Source: Hydractinia symbiolongicarpus
Taxonomy: Eukaryota > Cnidaria > Hydrozoa > Anthoathecata > Hydractiniidae
DNA: 64,000 bases
Assembly: GCF_029227915.1 (NCBI RefSeq)
Contig: NC_079880.1
Span: 15,396,001 to 15,460,000, forward strand
Direction of reading: 5' to 3'
Position 1 is the first letter of the stretch, and the number at the start of each line of letters is the position of its first letter. Made by a program: the position numbers and the translations under genes. Of this stretch, positions 11,682 to 21,488 are shown one piece after another. A model generated the notes under the pieces. That model was not told the origin of the DNA. It ran no database searches and worked only from the letters and a program-made list of their open reading frames with translations.

Positions 11682-12449
11682 ATGGGGGATAACAAGAAAT
11701 GCACACGGTGTAAACACTTTTTATCTTTGGAAAATTTCAGGATTAAGGAGAAAGGTCAACCGACAAAAATTTGCACATGCTGCCTGGATAAAGCGAAGGC
11801 GTCATGGGAATGTAACAAGTGCCCCCATCAAAGGGCAAGGGCATATTGTAAAGTTTGTGGCGGTAGTCAAATATGTCCCCATCAAAGGCAGAGATCCAAG
11901 TGTAAGGAGTGCGGGGGAAGCCACATTTGCCCCCATCAAAGGCGGGGAACCAAGTGTAAAGAATGCGGCGGTGGGGGCATTTGCCTCCATCGAAATGAGT
12001 GATCCACCTGTAAGGAGTGCAAAGGCGGCCAGATTTGCCACCATGAAAAGCAGAGGCGACATTGCCCTATATGCCACCCCAATGACCATCTCGCTAATGT
12101 TGTAAAAAACAGAACCTACCACGCTCTGAAGGGAAACAAGGAACTCAGCTCCCGGAAGTATCTCGGTTGCGATGTGGTTAAGCTGTGGGACCATATCGAG
12201 GCCGAGTTTTCCGAGGGTATGACCTGGGACAATCATGGGGAGTGGCACATTGATCATAAAGTACCAATTAAATATAAGGAGAATGGGGATGCCCCATCGC
12301 TTGCCAAAGTGGGGAAAAGACTTCACTACACAAATACGCAGCCCATGTGGGCAAGCGAAAATATGTTCAAGGGCAATCGATATGTCTCGGAATGGGAAGC
12401 GCACATTAAACCAAACACAATTTTAATACTCACAAGGGTATTAAAATGA
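11682..12449 (+). pseudogene. Cys-rich zinc-knuckle plus HNH-like protein, copy 2, one stop
   Basis: An N-terminal CTRC...CTCC zinc motif is followed by repeats CKVCGGSQICPHQR, CKECGGSHICPHQR and further variants, then an HNH-like domain with WHIDHKVPIKY and a conserved C-terminal LHYTNTQPMWASEN...KGNR stretch. The only disruption seen is a TGA at about 12001 within a Cys repeat, at a position where the repeat normally has Arg, as expected for a CpG-type transition. The fold resembles HNH endonucleases of large DNA viruses; nuclease activity is inference. Confidence 0.65.
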
Positions 12450-13321
12450 CTGTTTATGGGCGGAATGAAATACTCCGGCTTACATCGACATATTGGAAGG
12501 ATCTCAACAACGCAAGTTATGTTCAACGCAGGAGCCATCGAAACCCTGACCAGCAACCAGGACCAACCCATGTATAAAAGGGCACATCTTGGACGATTTC
12601 TGGGCATCGAAAAGATTGCGGAGTCCTATCGAGATATTTCCACCCTTGCACGCCATGAGATAGGGTTGGTTACTAACCAACAACTAAAAGGAGACCAAAA
12701 TAGGTATGACGCTTTAGTGACATTAGACGACGCGTTAGAGATTGTTCGTCGTTCCAGAAAACCAAAAGCTGTGGGGGTCATCAAATGGCCGGCAAGGGCA
12801 GGCGTCCAAAAACTACAGGATGTAATTAAAGAACAGCGTCAAGCCCTTGAGGACAGGAATGGGGCACTGGCCATACTCGGTGATGAAATTGAGGACAGGG
12901 AAAACCAACTCCTGGCGCTCGGGAATGAGCTCAAGGATAGGGATGAAAAACTTAGTGCCCTTAAACAAGACAACTCAGAACTACGGCATAGGCATGTTCC
13001 ACACCGATATCAATATGATACAGTGCTATGCGTGGTTGATAAAAACGATCCTCACGAACATGGAAAAAGGGCATACATAAACACTATATGATCAGATGTC
13101 AGCATAGACAACTCGGTGCAAGAATAAACACGTTAAAAGCAATGTACCCCGATATGACCGTGAGGGTACCTGAATGTGACGATCCCAATGCTGTGCATGC
13201 CTGGTGCAGATTCAGAGACGATACCCTAGGCACCGAGAATTGTTACCTAAATCACTTCACGTTTCCTGACGATGATACGCGGGAGCTATTTGAGGGAATG
13301 TTCGATATTGATATGTCATAA
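12446..13321 (+). pseudogene. MSV199-like plus coiled-coil protein with DUF3627-like C-terminus, broken
   Basis: The N-terminal part has a conserved pattern HLGRFLGIEKIAESYRDI...YDALVTLDDALEIVRRSRKP that looks like an MSV199/KilA-type DNA-binding module. A coiled coil follows (repeated ALEDRN...EIEDRENQLLAL...ELKDRDEKL), then an RHRHVPHRYQYD linker and a C-terminal domain split by a stop at 13089-13091 and continued at 13088-13321. That C-terminal domain corresponds to the end of the element B protein at 60201-59344, which carries a Bro-N domain instead. The start at 12446 (MTVYGRNEI) is in another frame, so a frameshift lies near 12540. Confidence 0.55.
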
Positions 13322-13330
13322 GCGGGCGCT

Positions 13331-13362
13331 AATTTTAACTATCCACAGGGGTAGTTAAAATT
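13331..13362. terminator. Hairpin between convergent genes
   Basis: A 14-bp stem (AATTTTAACTA...TAGTTAAAATT, one G-T pair) closes a four-base loop ACAG. It sits between the plus gene ending at 13321 and the integrase gene ending at 13384, and resembles hairpins at other convergent junctions in A and B. A role in 3' end formation is inferred. Confidence 0.5.
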
Positions 13363-13383
13363 ATAGGTAACAATTGAGGGTGC

Positions 13384-14342
13384 CTACCAATCCTTCACAT
13401 GCTCCGGAGGCACCTGAACATCCTCCGGGATCAGCATGAGTTCCTCTGACACAAAGCTCCTTTCAGGACCGTCCCTTAGGTAGCACATAGTACGACTACC
13501 TTCTACCATGCGGTCCAACGTGTAAGTATGTTTGCTCCAAAAGGCGTCGGTTGCGCGTCTCTTTTGATCATCATGTTCTTCCCCGGGCTGTAGTAGATAT
13601 AAGTACAATCTATTCTCAGGTAGGGGTTTCTCTTCAGGATATTTCTCGCTTTTTGCGAGTGGTACATCTTCGAGTTAAGTCTTGGTATTGTTAAGGCTTT
13701 TGACGATAGTGTATAAGTGCTTGACCCAGGTGCTACTAGTCTCATCGAAAGCCAACTCTGGGGCATCTTGAGGCTTAAAGAGTCTTTCGGCAAGTACCTT
13801 GTTGTAGGACTTTACACAGGCCGTGAAGTATGGTGGTATTTGGTAGTAGCCCTCTTATTTTCAACCCCTTTACCATCCAGTAGCTTGGCTACATTTAACT
13901 TGAATTCGCTACCATTGTCACATTGAAAAATCTTGTGGTAGTGTAAAGGTCCTGCTTTGTACATGTTCTTCAACATATCCGCGACCTCGCTGGCTTTCTT
14001 TGTGCGTAGGGGTCTTGCTACTTTGTAACGTGATGCAACGTCAATGCCCGTCAGAATATATTTGTACATATTTCCATATGACCTATTGTGAGGCACGTAC
14101 AATAGATCAAACTGATGCATCTCATTGGGTGTTGTGATGGTAAAATGGGGGTAGTTAATACGCCTCAGGCCCCGAATATGTCTCAGTCACAGAAGTTGAC
14201 GGGATAGCCAGTGAGTGACCTTCTTCTTAGATATATCGGCTTCTGCAGCGAGTAGCCCGATAGCTTTCCGTCCAGTCCACAAATGTTCTGGGGTATAGTA
14301 GATATTGCCGAGCTATTCAGCAATGTGTGATGTTTTTGACAT
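13384..14342 (-). pseudogene. Retroviral-type (DDE) integrase, broken
   Basis: Minus-strand frames at 14120-13812, 13793-13503 and 13608-13384 cover an integrase close to that of element B. The first two catalytic Asp residues are visible (HQFDLLY and FQCDNGSEF). At the third position the codon now gives Lys (VKSYNKV where B has VESYNKV). A stop appears near the N-terminus and another near 14190, with at least two frameshifts. The C-terminal chromodomain-like tail ending PPEHVKDW is retained. AATAAA lies just before the ATG at 14342. Confidence 0.8.
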
Positions 14343-14373
14343 TTCTTTATTATACATGTTAAAAAACGCGTTC

Positions 14374-14772
14374 TTACAGATATTTATAGGCCACGAACCC
14401 CAGCAGGGATAAGGAGCCAAGGACGAATGTTAACTCACCATCTTGCTGTTGCTTGCTGGGTATGTAAAAATCTTTCAATTGCCGGGCTTTTTTATCTGAG
14501 TTGATGTAGAATTGATACATGTCGTTGTCCAGTTCTCTCAGACTCTTACCGGCCTTTATTTGCAGTTCACGCTAGGTATTAAACCAATCGAGTTTCACTT
14601 GCCTATCCCTGATCCACCGGGCCTGAGCTGCATTAAGCTTTTCAATGGCCCGGTCATGTCTTTTCCGTTCCGCCTCATCATGTCCTGAGAGCCTTGAAAA
14701 CAGATAAATTGATCCACTGAAAGCTAATGCGTTGATCGCCGCACCTGCTACCCGTACAGCTATTGTCGCAAT
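14374..14772 (-). pseudogene. Small single-span protein, start codon lost
   Basis: Counterpart of the intact element B gene 57170-57568. It begins with a hydrophobic segment (AGAAINALAFSGSIYLFSRL), then basic and coiled-coil residues (EAERKRHDRAIEKL) and ends in a second hydrophobic stretch. The initiator motif AATAAA is still present, but the start codon is ATT, so the frame is now fused to the upstream capsid frame. One stop follows WFNT at 14572. Role unknown. Confidence 0.6.
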
Positions 14773-14774
14773 TT

Positions 14775-15934
14775 TATTAATACTCCACACGATCCCATTC
14801 AGGACATTTAATTGCGCCTCCATGAGGAGGTACACAAAACACCTAAAGTCTCTGGTTCCGTCAGCTTTTTTGGTGATGTGCAGGGTGATTCCATCACTCA
14901 GTCTTTGCAGGGATCTACCGCCACCATGCAAAATATTGTCAACTCGAAACTCGATGAATAACGCATACCGTTCATTAAAAAACTGCCCAATAGTCACGTT
15001 GGAGTCATGTCTGCCGAAGATGTTGACGATTTGCTCATGGTGGTCTTTGGGAAGCATGGCATGATTATACAATTCATTGGGTTCACCCTCAATAGTGACG
15101 CTAATCCCCGAGATCTTTGGATTTTAAAGCACTTCGTTGACCCCGGCATAAGGTTTTACTTTTCCGGGGTCTATGAAGAGTAGCAGAACGCCCTTGAACG
15201 ATTTGGCGGGGGCGTCAATCTGTAAATTGTAGCTGGTATCTTCCTTTTTTCATTCTCAGGATGCGTTCATAGGGCAAAGCGAGCCTTTCATTCCTTGACA
15301 TCATGGCTCTTTCCAGGCCTTCATGAGTGATCTTGTCGAATTCCAGTCTAATGTTGGTGATTTTGTAGGCAGCATCAATTGCCTTGGCTGCCGTAGACCC
15401 CGAGGCTGCCGTTCCTGCATCCTTGATGACGTCACTGTAAAGTGCGAAATTTATGATGAACTGGAGGCGGTCATAGAGTCCCGCTGGGTAGAATGGCAGA
15501 TCACGGGTGAGTTCAAACATCTTTCCAAGGGGTGTGGAAAAAGTGCTCCCATACACAACAACAATGGCCTTTTCTTCATTGGTCCCCACATGGTTGGTAG
15601 CCTTCACCTGCAGGGCCCTGATCGTTTCATCGTTCGGATTAATACCCTCTAAAATAAGGTTATTATCCCGTTTGAATTTCGATAACCATAAGCCCCGGTA
15701 CACGGCTAGGATATTATAATCCGATATATTTTGGATCTCTTTGCCGTTCAGGGTAATACGTAAATTTTTTACTAGACTTTTCCCTATATTCGACACGATC
15801 GTACGTTTTGTATTAATAGCCGTTATTTCCAAATCAAATAAGAGTTTGAAACTACCCGGGATGATGACGTCGTTCTGAGGCATATTAGGTATATCAACGT
15901 ACAGGTCTTCGTTCTGGTTGATGGTTGATGGCAT
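14775..15934 (-). pseudogene. Major capsid protein candidate, broken
   Basis: The frames 15934-15215 and 15072-14775 match the two halves of the element B gene 55883-57162. Features include NQNEDLYVDIPNM near the start, FDLEITAINTKRTIVSNIGKS, LRITLNGKE and a C-terminal GQFFNERYALF block. Size (about 420 residues), position next to the integrase and all-beta character suggest the double jelly-roll major capsid protein of Polintons; this is inferred, not proven. The frame breaks at a run of six A (minus strand, near 15245), the same region where the element B copy breaks. The true start upstream of 15934 is lost. Confidence 0.6.
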
Positions 15935-16023
15935 GCCCAGGAGCTGCTTGGTCTACGCATAGAGATTCATCAGACTTCCGTATGTATTCGTTGTTTATTA
16001 TAGAGGAAAATGTTGTAAATAAA

Positions 16024-17295
16024 ATGTCTGATAACCCGGGATATGATATTACGCATGAGGAGGATATTGGTAGGCACGATAAAGAGGATAAGGAGGATAC
16101 CCAACAATCGACGTAAGTCCCCGGGACCTCAACGCCCGGACAACAACAAAAAGAGGGAGGTTCGATAGATAGAATGACAAAATCCGTACTAAAAAAGAGG
16201 TAAGTGATTTTTATATGCATCTTCATAATAATTGGAACATGGGAAATCTTGATGAAACCCGGGTAGATATAAACGTAATTAATGGTAACTTTGAAATTGA
16301 GGAGAGGCAGCTTTTTTTCAAAAATGTAAGACTTACGAAGGAGAGTGCGGCCAGGTTCCTGGCATTAAGTACATTAAGAAAAAATGGCCTTACAGATCAA
16401 TATATTCGAGATATGGGCTTTACCGACTATGTCTCTACGCCCAACAAGATGGAGGCGGTCCGGAAGCTCGCGATTGAGGTTGATGTTATTGTTGATAACG
16501 AGGATCCGGGTGAGATAATTCAGATGAAAACCATCGATAATATCAGGAGGGTTATGCATGACGTGGGAACCCTTGCAGAGGAAACTTTATTCTCCGATAA
16601 ATTCACCGAGCGTGAACTAAATGGGCTTAATCTTGAACTTCAGACTTACCAGGGGAATATTAAGAGCCTGGGACATAAGATAACCTTGTATAACGAAAAC
16701 ATTAAGAATTCGGAAGATAGTCTGAAACGGATCAGGAATCAGCAAGATGTCGACGGTGAGATTCACGAAAGCGCCAAGTAGGCCATAGAAAATCTCGAGA
16801 AGGGTATTAAACGGATGAATGATGAGAGGGATGCTTTACAGAAAAAGGTAAAAGAACTCCAGCCAGCTTAGACATATAAAGGATACGCTATTGAAAATCT
16901 CTGAGGATGACACAACTTTGCTGGAGAAGTTAAAGATACTCTTCAAAGAGCAAGGTCTTACAATAGCTAGCATAGTCTCCGCTGTGGGTCTACTGGTTTC
17001 CACCATCGTACTTGCCGTTACAGGAGGCTCTGCCGCGGCTGATGCAGGAGGAAGTGCCACGGCCGGTGGTGAAAAAGGTTTTGCGGAGAAGAAGCTGGAA
17101 AGACTGGGTAAATTTTTAAAGTACCTGGCGGGTAAGACAAGTGCCGCATTACCCGGAGTCATCGGCACAGTAGTCTCCTTCCTTCTGAGGGTAGTGTCAA
17201 CGATCGCTAATACGCGGCTAAGCATCTGTACATGGCAATTGCGGCAGCCTCTGGTTTTGTCGTGCTCTATATTAGGAATTAAACCTATTTTTTAA
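16024..17295 (+). pseudogene. Coiled-coil membrane protein, broken
   Basis: Counterpart of element B 55860-54615. The frame starts at 16024 with MSDNPGYDI, stops after 30 codons, resumes at 16215-16781 with FTERELNGLNLELQTYQGNI, a coiled coil, and again at 16891-17295 with a hydrophobic glycine-rich region (IASIVSAVGLLVSTIVLAV) and ALPGVIGTVVSFLLRV. At least four disruptions. The membrane-spanning C-terminus and long coiled coil suggest a structural or membrane-active virion protein; no function is known to me. Confidence 0.6.
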
Positions 17296-18491
17296 GCCAT
17301 ATATAGGTCAAGATGATACCTACCCCTGTTATGATCATGGCAGTCTTTGTATCCTCATGCTGGTTTTGTTTGGGTTGTTCAGGTATTGGAGGTGTGGTGG
17401 CATGTTTTGGAGGTATGGATTGTATAGCCTGTACAGTATGATCAGGAATATGTATAGGAGGTGTTGTATGCTTTGGAGGTATGAAGGTGCGTCATGCTTT
17501 GGATGATTATGTATGGTTGTTTTGCCAGTATGCTTGAGGGGTGCGGCATGTCTCACAATAGGCTTGTTATTCAAGTCAAGCTGGATGCCGATTATTGCAT
17601 TCGCAGGTGCAATCAAAATATTATTATTGTACCCTGCAACCCTACTATACGCAGGTTCATGTCGGAGGGGAACACGTACACGTGGTGCATTACGGCGAAG
17701 TTTACCGGGGTCTGGGCATATTGCAACACCTTCTGAAATTCAGTGATATCGCGGCCTACATTCCCCTGACGTTGGACCATGACCTCAAATTTCTGCAGTA
17801 AAATTTGCCTTGCTGTGTAGTTGTCCGTGTCGTTCCCAATTAAGGATGCCTTGGTCCCTGCTTGAGACCCAAACAACAGAACCACGTAAACCCTGATGCT
17901 CTCGCTTAGCTTGGTCAGGTCCTCTGACGTCAGACCCCGACTTGTCCGCATAATAAACTTCGCCAAATCACCGTCAACTTGGGGTCACCATCTACCGTTT
18001 GTCAATGATGACATCACAGACCTGAACTTGTACAAGGCATTAGAATTTGCACCATACTCGCGACACACTTGTGCATACCCCGAGGTTGAGTAGGGATTTT
18101 TATACTGTTCGAACCCATCGTCATAGAGCATGGGTACCTTCATCCTTGCCAGGACAACACGCATGTGATAATATACATGGAATTTAAAGATCGAGTTTAT
18201 GAGAGGCAACGAGCCTGTTATGTGTTTGGTACAGATGCCAAGAGCCGTTGTTGCACAATGGGTGGCATTCCAGTAGTCCAACGCCCGCCCTGCCCACCCC
18301 AGTTCAACGGGGTCATCAAGGTATGTTGTTGGAACTTTGATGGCATACATTGTGAACTCCGGAAATATCACGGAAATAGGGGACTCTGTACTTACGTACA
18401 GGTCTTGATGCTCCAGGTTGGTTACACCAAGTGGCCATTCTCCCCTGTTACTTTTATACTTTGCCGAGTGGTTGTATTGGTATACGTTCAT
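17285..18491 (-). pseudogene. Virion-type protein with C-terminal membrane anchor, broken
   Basis: Counterpart of element B 53473-54592. The first half (18491-17985) is open: YNHSAKYKSNRGEWPLGV, then INSIFKFHVYYHMR and NPYSTSGYAQVCREYGA. A stop after TNGRW and two frameshifts follow. The 3' part encodes a proline-rich repeat (PPKHATPP-like units, 17480-17350) and, in the last frame, a membrane span ILTYIWLKK. The repeat is absent from B. A minor capsid or penton role is possible but unproven. Confidence 0.55.
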
Positions 18492-18509
18492 TCTTTCTTA
18501 AAACAAAGG

Positions 18510-19177
18510 ATGAAACAACTGTATATCACTGATATCGATAAGCCTACTATATTCGAGAATTAACTCGGACAAGATACTCGTGTGGCCCTTAAATCCATCA
18601 GCATTCGACCTGGATGGCTGAACCTGTATAGCAACAACGACATCACGATCAGGAAAGTGGGACCCGACCAGAGGGTGACAAGGATCGAGATTATGAACGG
18701 TTTGTACAAGATCGAGGATATCGCGACTATTGTCAACAGTCGAGCAGAGGGTAAGATCGACCTATTTGTACTAAAAAATGGCTACTGTAGACTCTGTGTT
18801 ACTGAAGGCTACACGGTGGTGATTCATCCACCATTGCAAGAGCTGTTGGGCCTGCCTTACGACCCCAGTAAGAAGTATTATACGAAAGGTGACCACGACG
18901 CCCTATATAAAACCGATACTTACCAACGATTGAGACTTATTTGTCCGCAATTGGATGAAGACGACTGTCTTTTGGATGGAAGAAAGTCCAAAGTTTTGGC
19001 CCTACTTCCCACCAGCTAGATGCATGGGGAGATATGTTGACCTGGACTTTTGACACTCCTGTATACCTTCCTCTTAAAGGTTCCACGGACCGTTTAGAGT
19101 TGATGCTAACGGACGTATTTCACCATGAAAAAAATGTTACGTTCTTTAACATAACCATGCAAATTCTAATAGAATAA
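18510..19177 (+). pseudogene. Putative virion protein, broken
   Basis: Counterpart of element B 53456-52785. It starts MKQLYITDIDKPTIFEN followed by a stop, then runs open from 18582 to 19017 (IRPGWLNLYSNND, LQELLGLPYDPSKKY, CPQLDEDDCLLDG). After a frame slip the tail FFNITMQILIE ends at the TAA inside AATAAAG, three bases before the next ATG. Beta-rich sequence of about 220 residues fits a single jelly-roll minor capsid protein; this is a guess from size and context. Confidence 0.55.
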
Positions 19178-19179
19178 AG

Positions 19180-19842
19180 ATGTCTGATATCAGCAAACTT
19201 TATCCGAGTTTGCCTAGTGCGCCTGTACAGGGTGCCGATATGCAGGATGAGAGCCAGATCTACAGACTCAAAAAAATTGATGATATTGAAAAATATCTGC
19301 AAAATGAAGTTAAGGAGCGGAACAAGCTTGCGAAGAAGTTCAAGATGCACGGCACGTGGGTACGCTTCTGTGACCATGGTCTGCTTGACGTGAGCGTAAT
19401 TACGTCGGGGCTTGGCATCGGAGCTATAGCCTCGGGCCTAGGGGTCCCATTAGCCATTGCCAGGGGAAAACTCACGATTGCAGCCGGGATAGGGCAGGCA
19501 GGCCTTAAAAATGCTTCGAAAAGGCTTAGCGTCAAATCCAAGAAACATGAAGGTATCAGGGTACTTGCCGAAATCAAATTGAATTCTATAATTGATCTCA
19601 TCTCAAAGGCAATGGAAAATGGCGTGATCAGCGACTACGAGTATAGTCTGATTAGTCGTGAAAAGGAAAGGTATATGCTACTAAAGGAACAGATGCGGCC
19701 ACGCTTTAACCGTGTCGTGAACAGCATCAATGAACAGGAGCGTGCCCAGCTAGTTGCAAAAGGCCGGGATGAGGGAAGAAAAGAAATGCAGGATGAAATT
19801 TTAAAAAACGTTCGACCTGCGCAGTATGTAAGCCGTACCTAG
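19180..19842 (+). CDS. Conserved membrane protein of Polintons, intact frame
   Basis: A 220-residue open frame, the best-preserved gene of element A. The N-terminus is a short polar tail (LYPSLPSAP), then a conserved charged helix YRLKKIDDIEKYLQNEVKER, a hydrophobic segment (ITSGLGIGAIASGLGVPLAIA), a glycine-rich stretch and a long amphipathic C-terminal helix. It matches element B 52784-52164 along its length. I recognise it as a conserved Polinton-associated protein of unknown role. The gene is packed against the preceding one (AATAAAGATG). Confidence 0.75.
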   Translation: MSDISKLYPSLPSAPVQGADMQDESQIYRLKKIDDIEKYLQNEVKERNKLAKKFKMHGTWVRFCDHGLLDVSVITSGLGIGAIASGLGVPLAIARGKLTIAAGIGQAGLKNASKRLSVKSKKHEGIRVLAEIKLNSIIDLISKAMENGVISDYEYSLISREKERYMLLKEQMRPRFNRVVNSINEQERAQLVAKGRDEGRKEMQDEILKNVRPAQYVSRT

Positions 19843-19875
19843 AGTCTCCACCTGAGTATAAGCCTTAATTTACAT

Positions 19876-19902
19876 ATTTTATAGGTACAGGACCTATAAA
19901 AT
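19876..19902. terminator. Hairpin between convergent genes
   Basis: A perfect 11-bp inverted repeat ATTTTATAGGT / ACCTATAAAAT around loop ACAGG, 34 bp after the plus gene ending at 19842 and before the minus gene ending near 19938. Shares its AT-rich stem and ACA-type loop with other convergent junctions. Confidence 0.5.
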
Positions 19903-19937
19903 GCATGGTTTTTTTAATCCTCACCCAGCAGCCATTC

Positions 19938-20450
19938 CTATTTAAAGTCCTTATATCGACATTCTGTGTTGTGTACCTGTGGGTAGTGGTTTTTTCCCTG
20001 TACATACACCGATGAAATAGCTAGGATGGCACCGGCTTGGCAGGGCTCATCGTAGGGTAACGGTACACCATAAAAATTGGTTGTGATTGCATCCTGTAGT
20101 ATTTGAGTCAATTGCTCAGAAATCAGCTCCTCTACCCTAGATCAAACCTGACGATATTTCGCGATCCAATCGGGGTACTCCTCGAAATCGAGTCTCATTG
20201 CTGGTACTGCATTGGCGTTGTACCTGGTGACCCCATGTGGGGAGTAGATTTTTAGTGTACTTACCCTGAGGGCTACCACAAGGTCCCGTGTATGGTACCC
20301 TACCATGTATCGTTTGTCCTTGCCCCCATTGGCCGGTATGGGGTATGATACTGTCAAATAGTCCACATTGATATCGTCGATTTCCGTGAACGTGGCGGCA
20401 AATGAGTAGAATAATTTAGGCTTGACAAGCTCATTCTCAAATTGTAGCAA
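19938..20450 (-). pseudogene. Hypothetical protein with one internal stop
   Basis: About 170 codons on the minus strand with one TGA at 20142 and a natural end in HNTECRYKDF. The first half is beta-rich (IDDINVDYLTVSYPI, YMVGYHTRDLVVALRV), the second predicts a helix then NFYGVPLPYDEP. The first codon is TTG, but AATAAAGAAG lies directly upstream as at other gene starts, so an ATG has probably mutated. No counterpart in element B. Function unknown. Confidence 0.45.
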
Positions 20451-20632
20451 CTTCTTTATTGTATATTTCGAACGACTTCAGAGAATTGCATGTCGTCATT
20501 GTACATGCACAGCCACCTCCATTATATATAATATATTCATGGTATCAATACCAGCACAACATTTTACCGCTTACCACAAACCTACGTCCACAGGTACATC
20601 TGTCGTGTGCATCGAGTACCCTTTCACAGTAG

Positions 20633-20851
20633 TTAAAATGCTCCATTTACTCTATTGCAGTTACAAGGACGATCATCATCCTCTACGTCATCAAGACGTT
20701 CCCATAGGTCTTGAATTCTCAGCTTATTATACTTTTCTCTTTTCGATTCCTGTACACATGCTAAGGCTACAAGTGGCAGAGAGAGACCAATGCCGGTCAG
20801 AAAGGTCATGAATACCATACTTTTTAAGCTATATTGACAGTTAATGCACAT
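20633..20851 (-). CDS. Small single-span Cys-containing protein
   Basis: 72 residues from the ATG at 20851, preceded by AATAAAACA. Residues about 10-32 form a hydrophobic span (MVFMTFLTGIGLSLPLVAL) followed by a charged helix and a short Cys pair. No match in element B. It may be a small membrane protein; role unknown. Confidence 0.4.
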   Translation of the reverse strand: MCINCQYSLKSMVFMTFLTGIGLSLPLVALACVQESKREKYNKLRIQDLWERLDDVEDDDRPCNCNRVNGAF

Positions 20852-20904
20852 TGTTTTATTGTACCAGTTATATCTTACAACCACCCCAAAAAAGGTATCC
20901 CCCG

Positions 20905-21257
20905 TTACACATATTTGAGCACCCAGGGATCATTTTCAACAGCCTTGTTGCACATGTCTCGATTCTTGAATTGATCCGGCACATCCACGACGGCATTTCT
21001 TTCAACAACCCCATTCCATATGTCCTGTGTCTTGAACCGGACCGGCATATACATAAGCATCCCGGCATCCTTTTCAACGGCCCTGTTGCACATGTCTTGC
21101 GTTATGAATTGATCCGGACGTACCTGAACACATTGTGATTCATTTCAACAGCTTTACTGCACATGTCTTGCGTCTTGAACCTGTTGGGGACATACTCGAG
21201 CGCATAGGGCTGCTTTTCAACAGCTTTATTCCACATGTCTTGCGTCTTGAAACTCAT
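20905..21257 (-). pseudogene. Degenerate ~22-residue repeat protein (DUF4116-like), frameshifted
   Basis: Five repeats of roughly 22 residues of the form RFKTQDMCNKAVEKDPWVLKYVP are read on the minus strand across two frames. The first two follow the ATG at 21257, a stop interrupts, and the rest continue at 21093-20905 in another frame. The spacing resembles DUF4116-type helical repeats. The gene lies directly inside the right terminal repeat and has TATATAA before its ATG. No counterpart seen in element B. Confidence 0.5.
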
Positions 21258-21323
21258 TTATATATAGAGATTTTAACAAAGTCCGAGGATTACGGAGCAA
21301 GTTGAGAATTTCCCTTTTTACTA

Positions 21324-21488
21324 CGCATGCGTTGATTTTTGATGAATATTAGTATCATTAGGGAATTTCCCCTGTATGCGTGTAGAATATTATGGGAAAT
21401 TGTGCTAGAAAAATTTTGGACATTTTATTCTACCGATGACGTCACAATATTGTATTAAATAATAGGGAATAATTATGGCTAGGCATTG
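21324..21488 (-). repeat. Right terminal inverted repeat of element A
   Basis: Inverted copy of 4873-5037, including the TGACGTCA site at 21437-21444. The sequence just outside does not repeat the left flank, so no target duplication is visible. Confidence 0.92.

Larger units (their letters stand above)
4873..21488 (+). mobile_element. Polinton/Maverick-type element A (16.6 kb, decayed)
   Basis: The region is bounded by 165-bp inverted repeats with about eight mismatches by eye. Inside are the Polinton hallmarks: a family B DNA polymerase gene, a packaging ATPase, a retroviral-type integrase and a capsid candidate, plus coiled-coil and membrane proteins. Length and repeat size fit Polintons. 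Base composition is clearly richer in G+C than the flanks. Almost all genes carry stops or frameshifts, and catalytic residues are replaced in polymerase and integrase, so it is a fossil. Gene order matches element B in reverse orientation. Confidence 0.9.
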
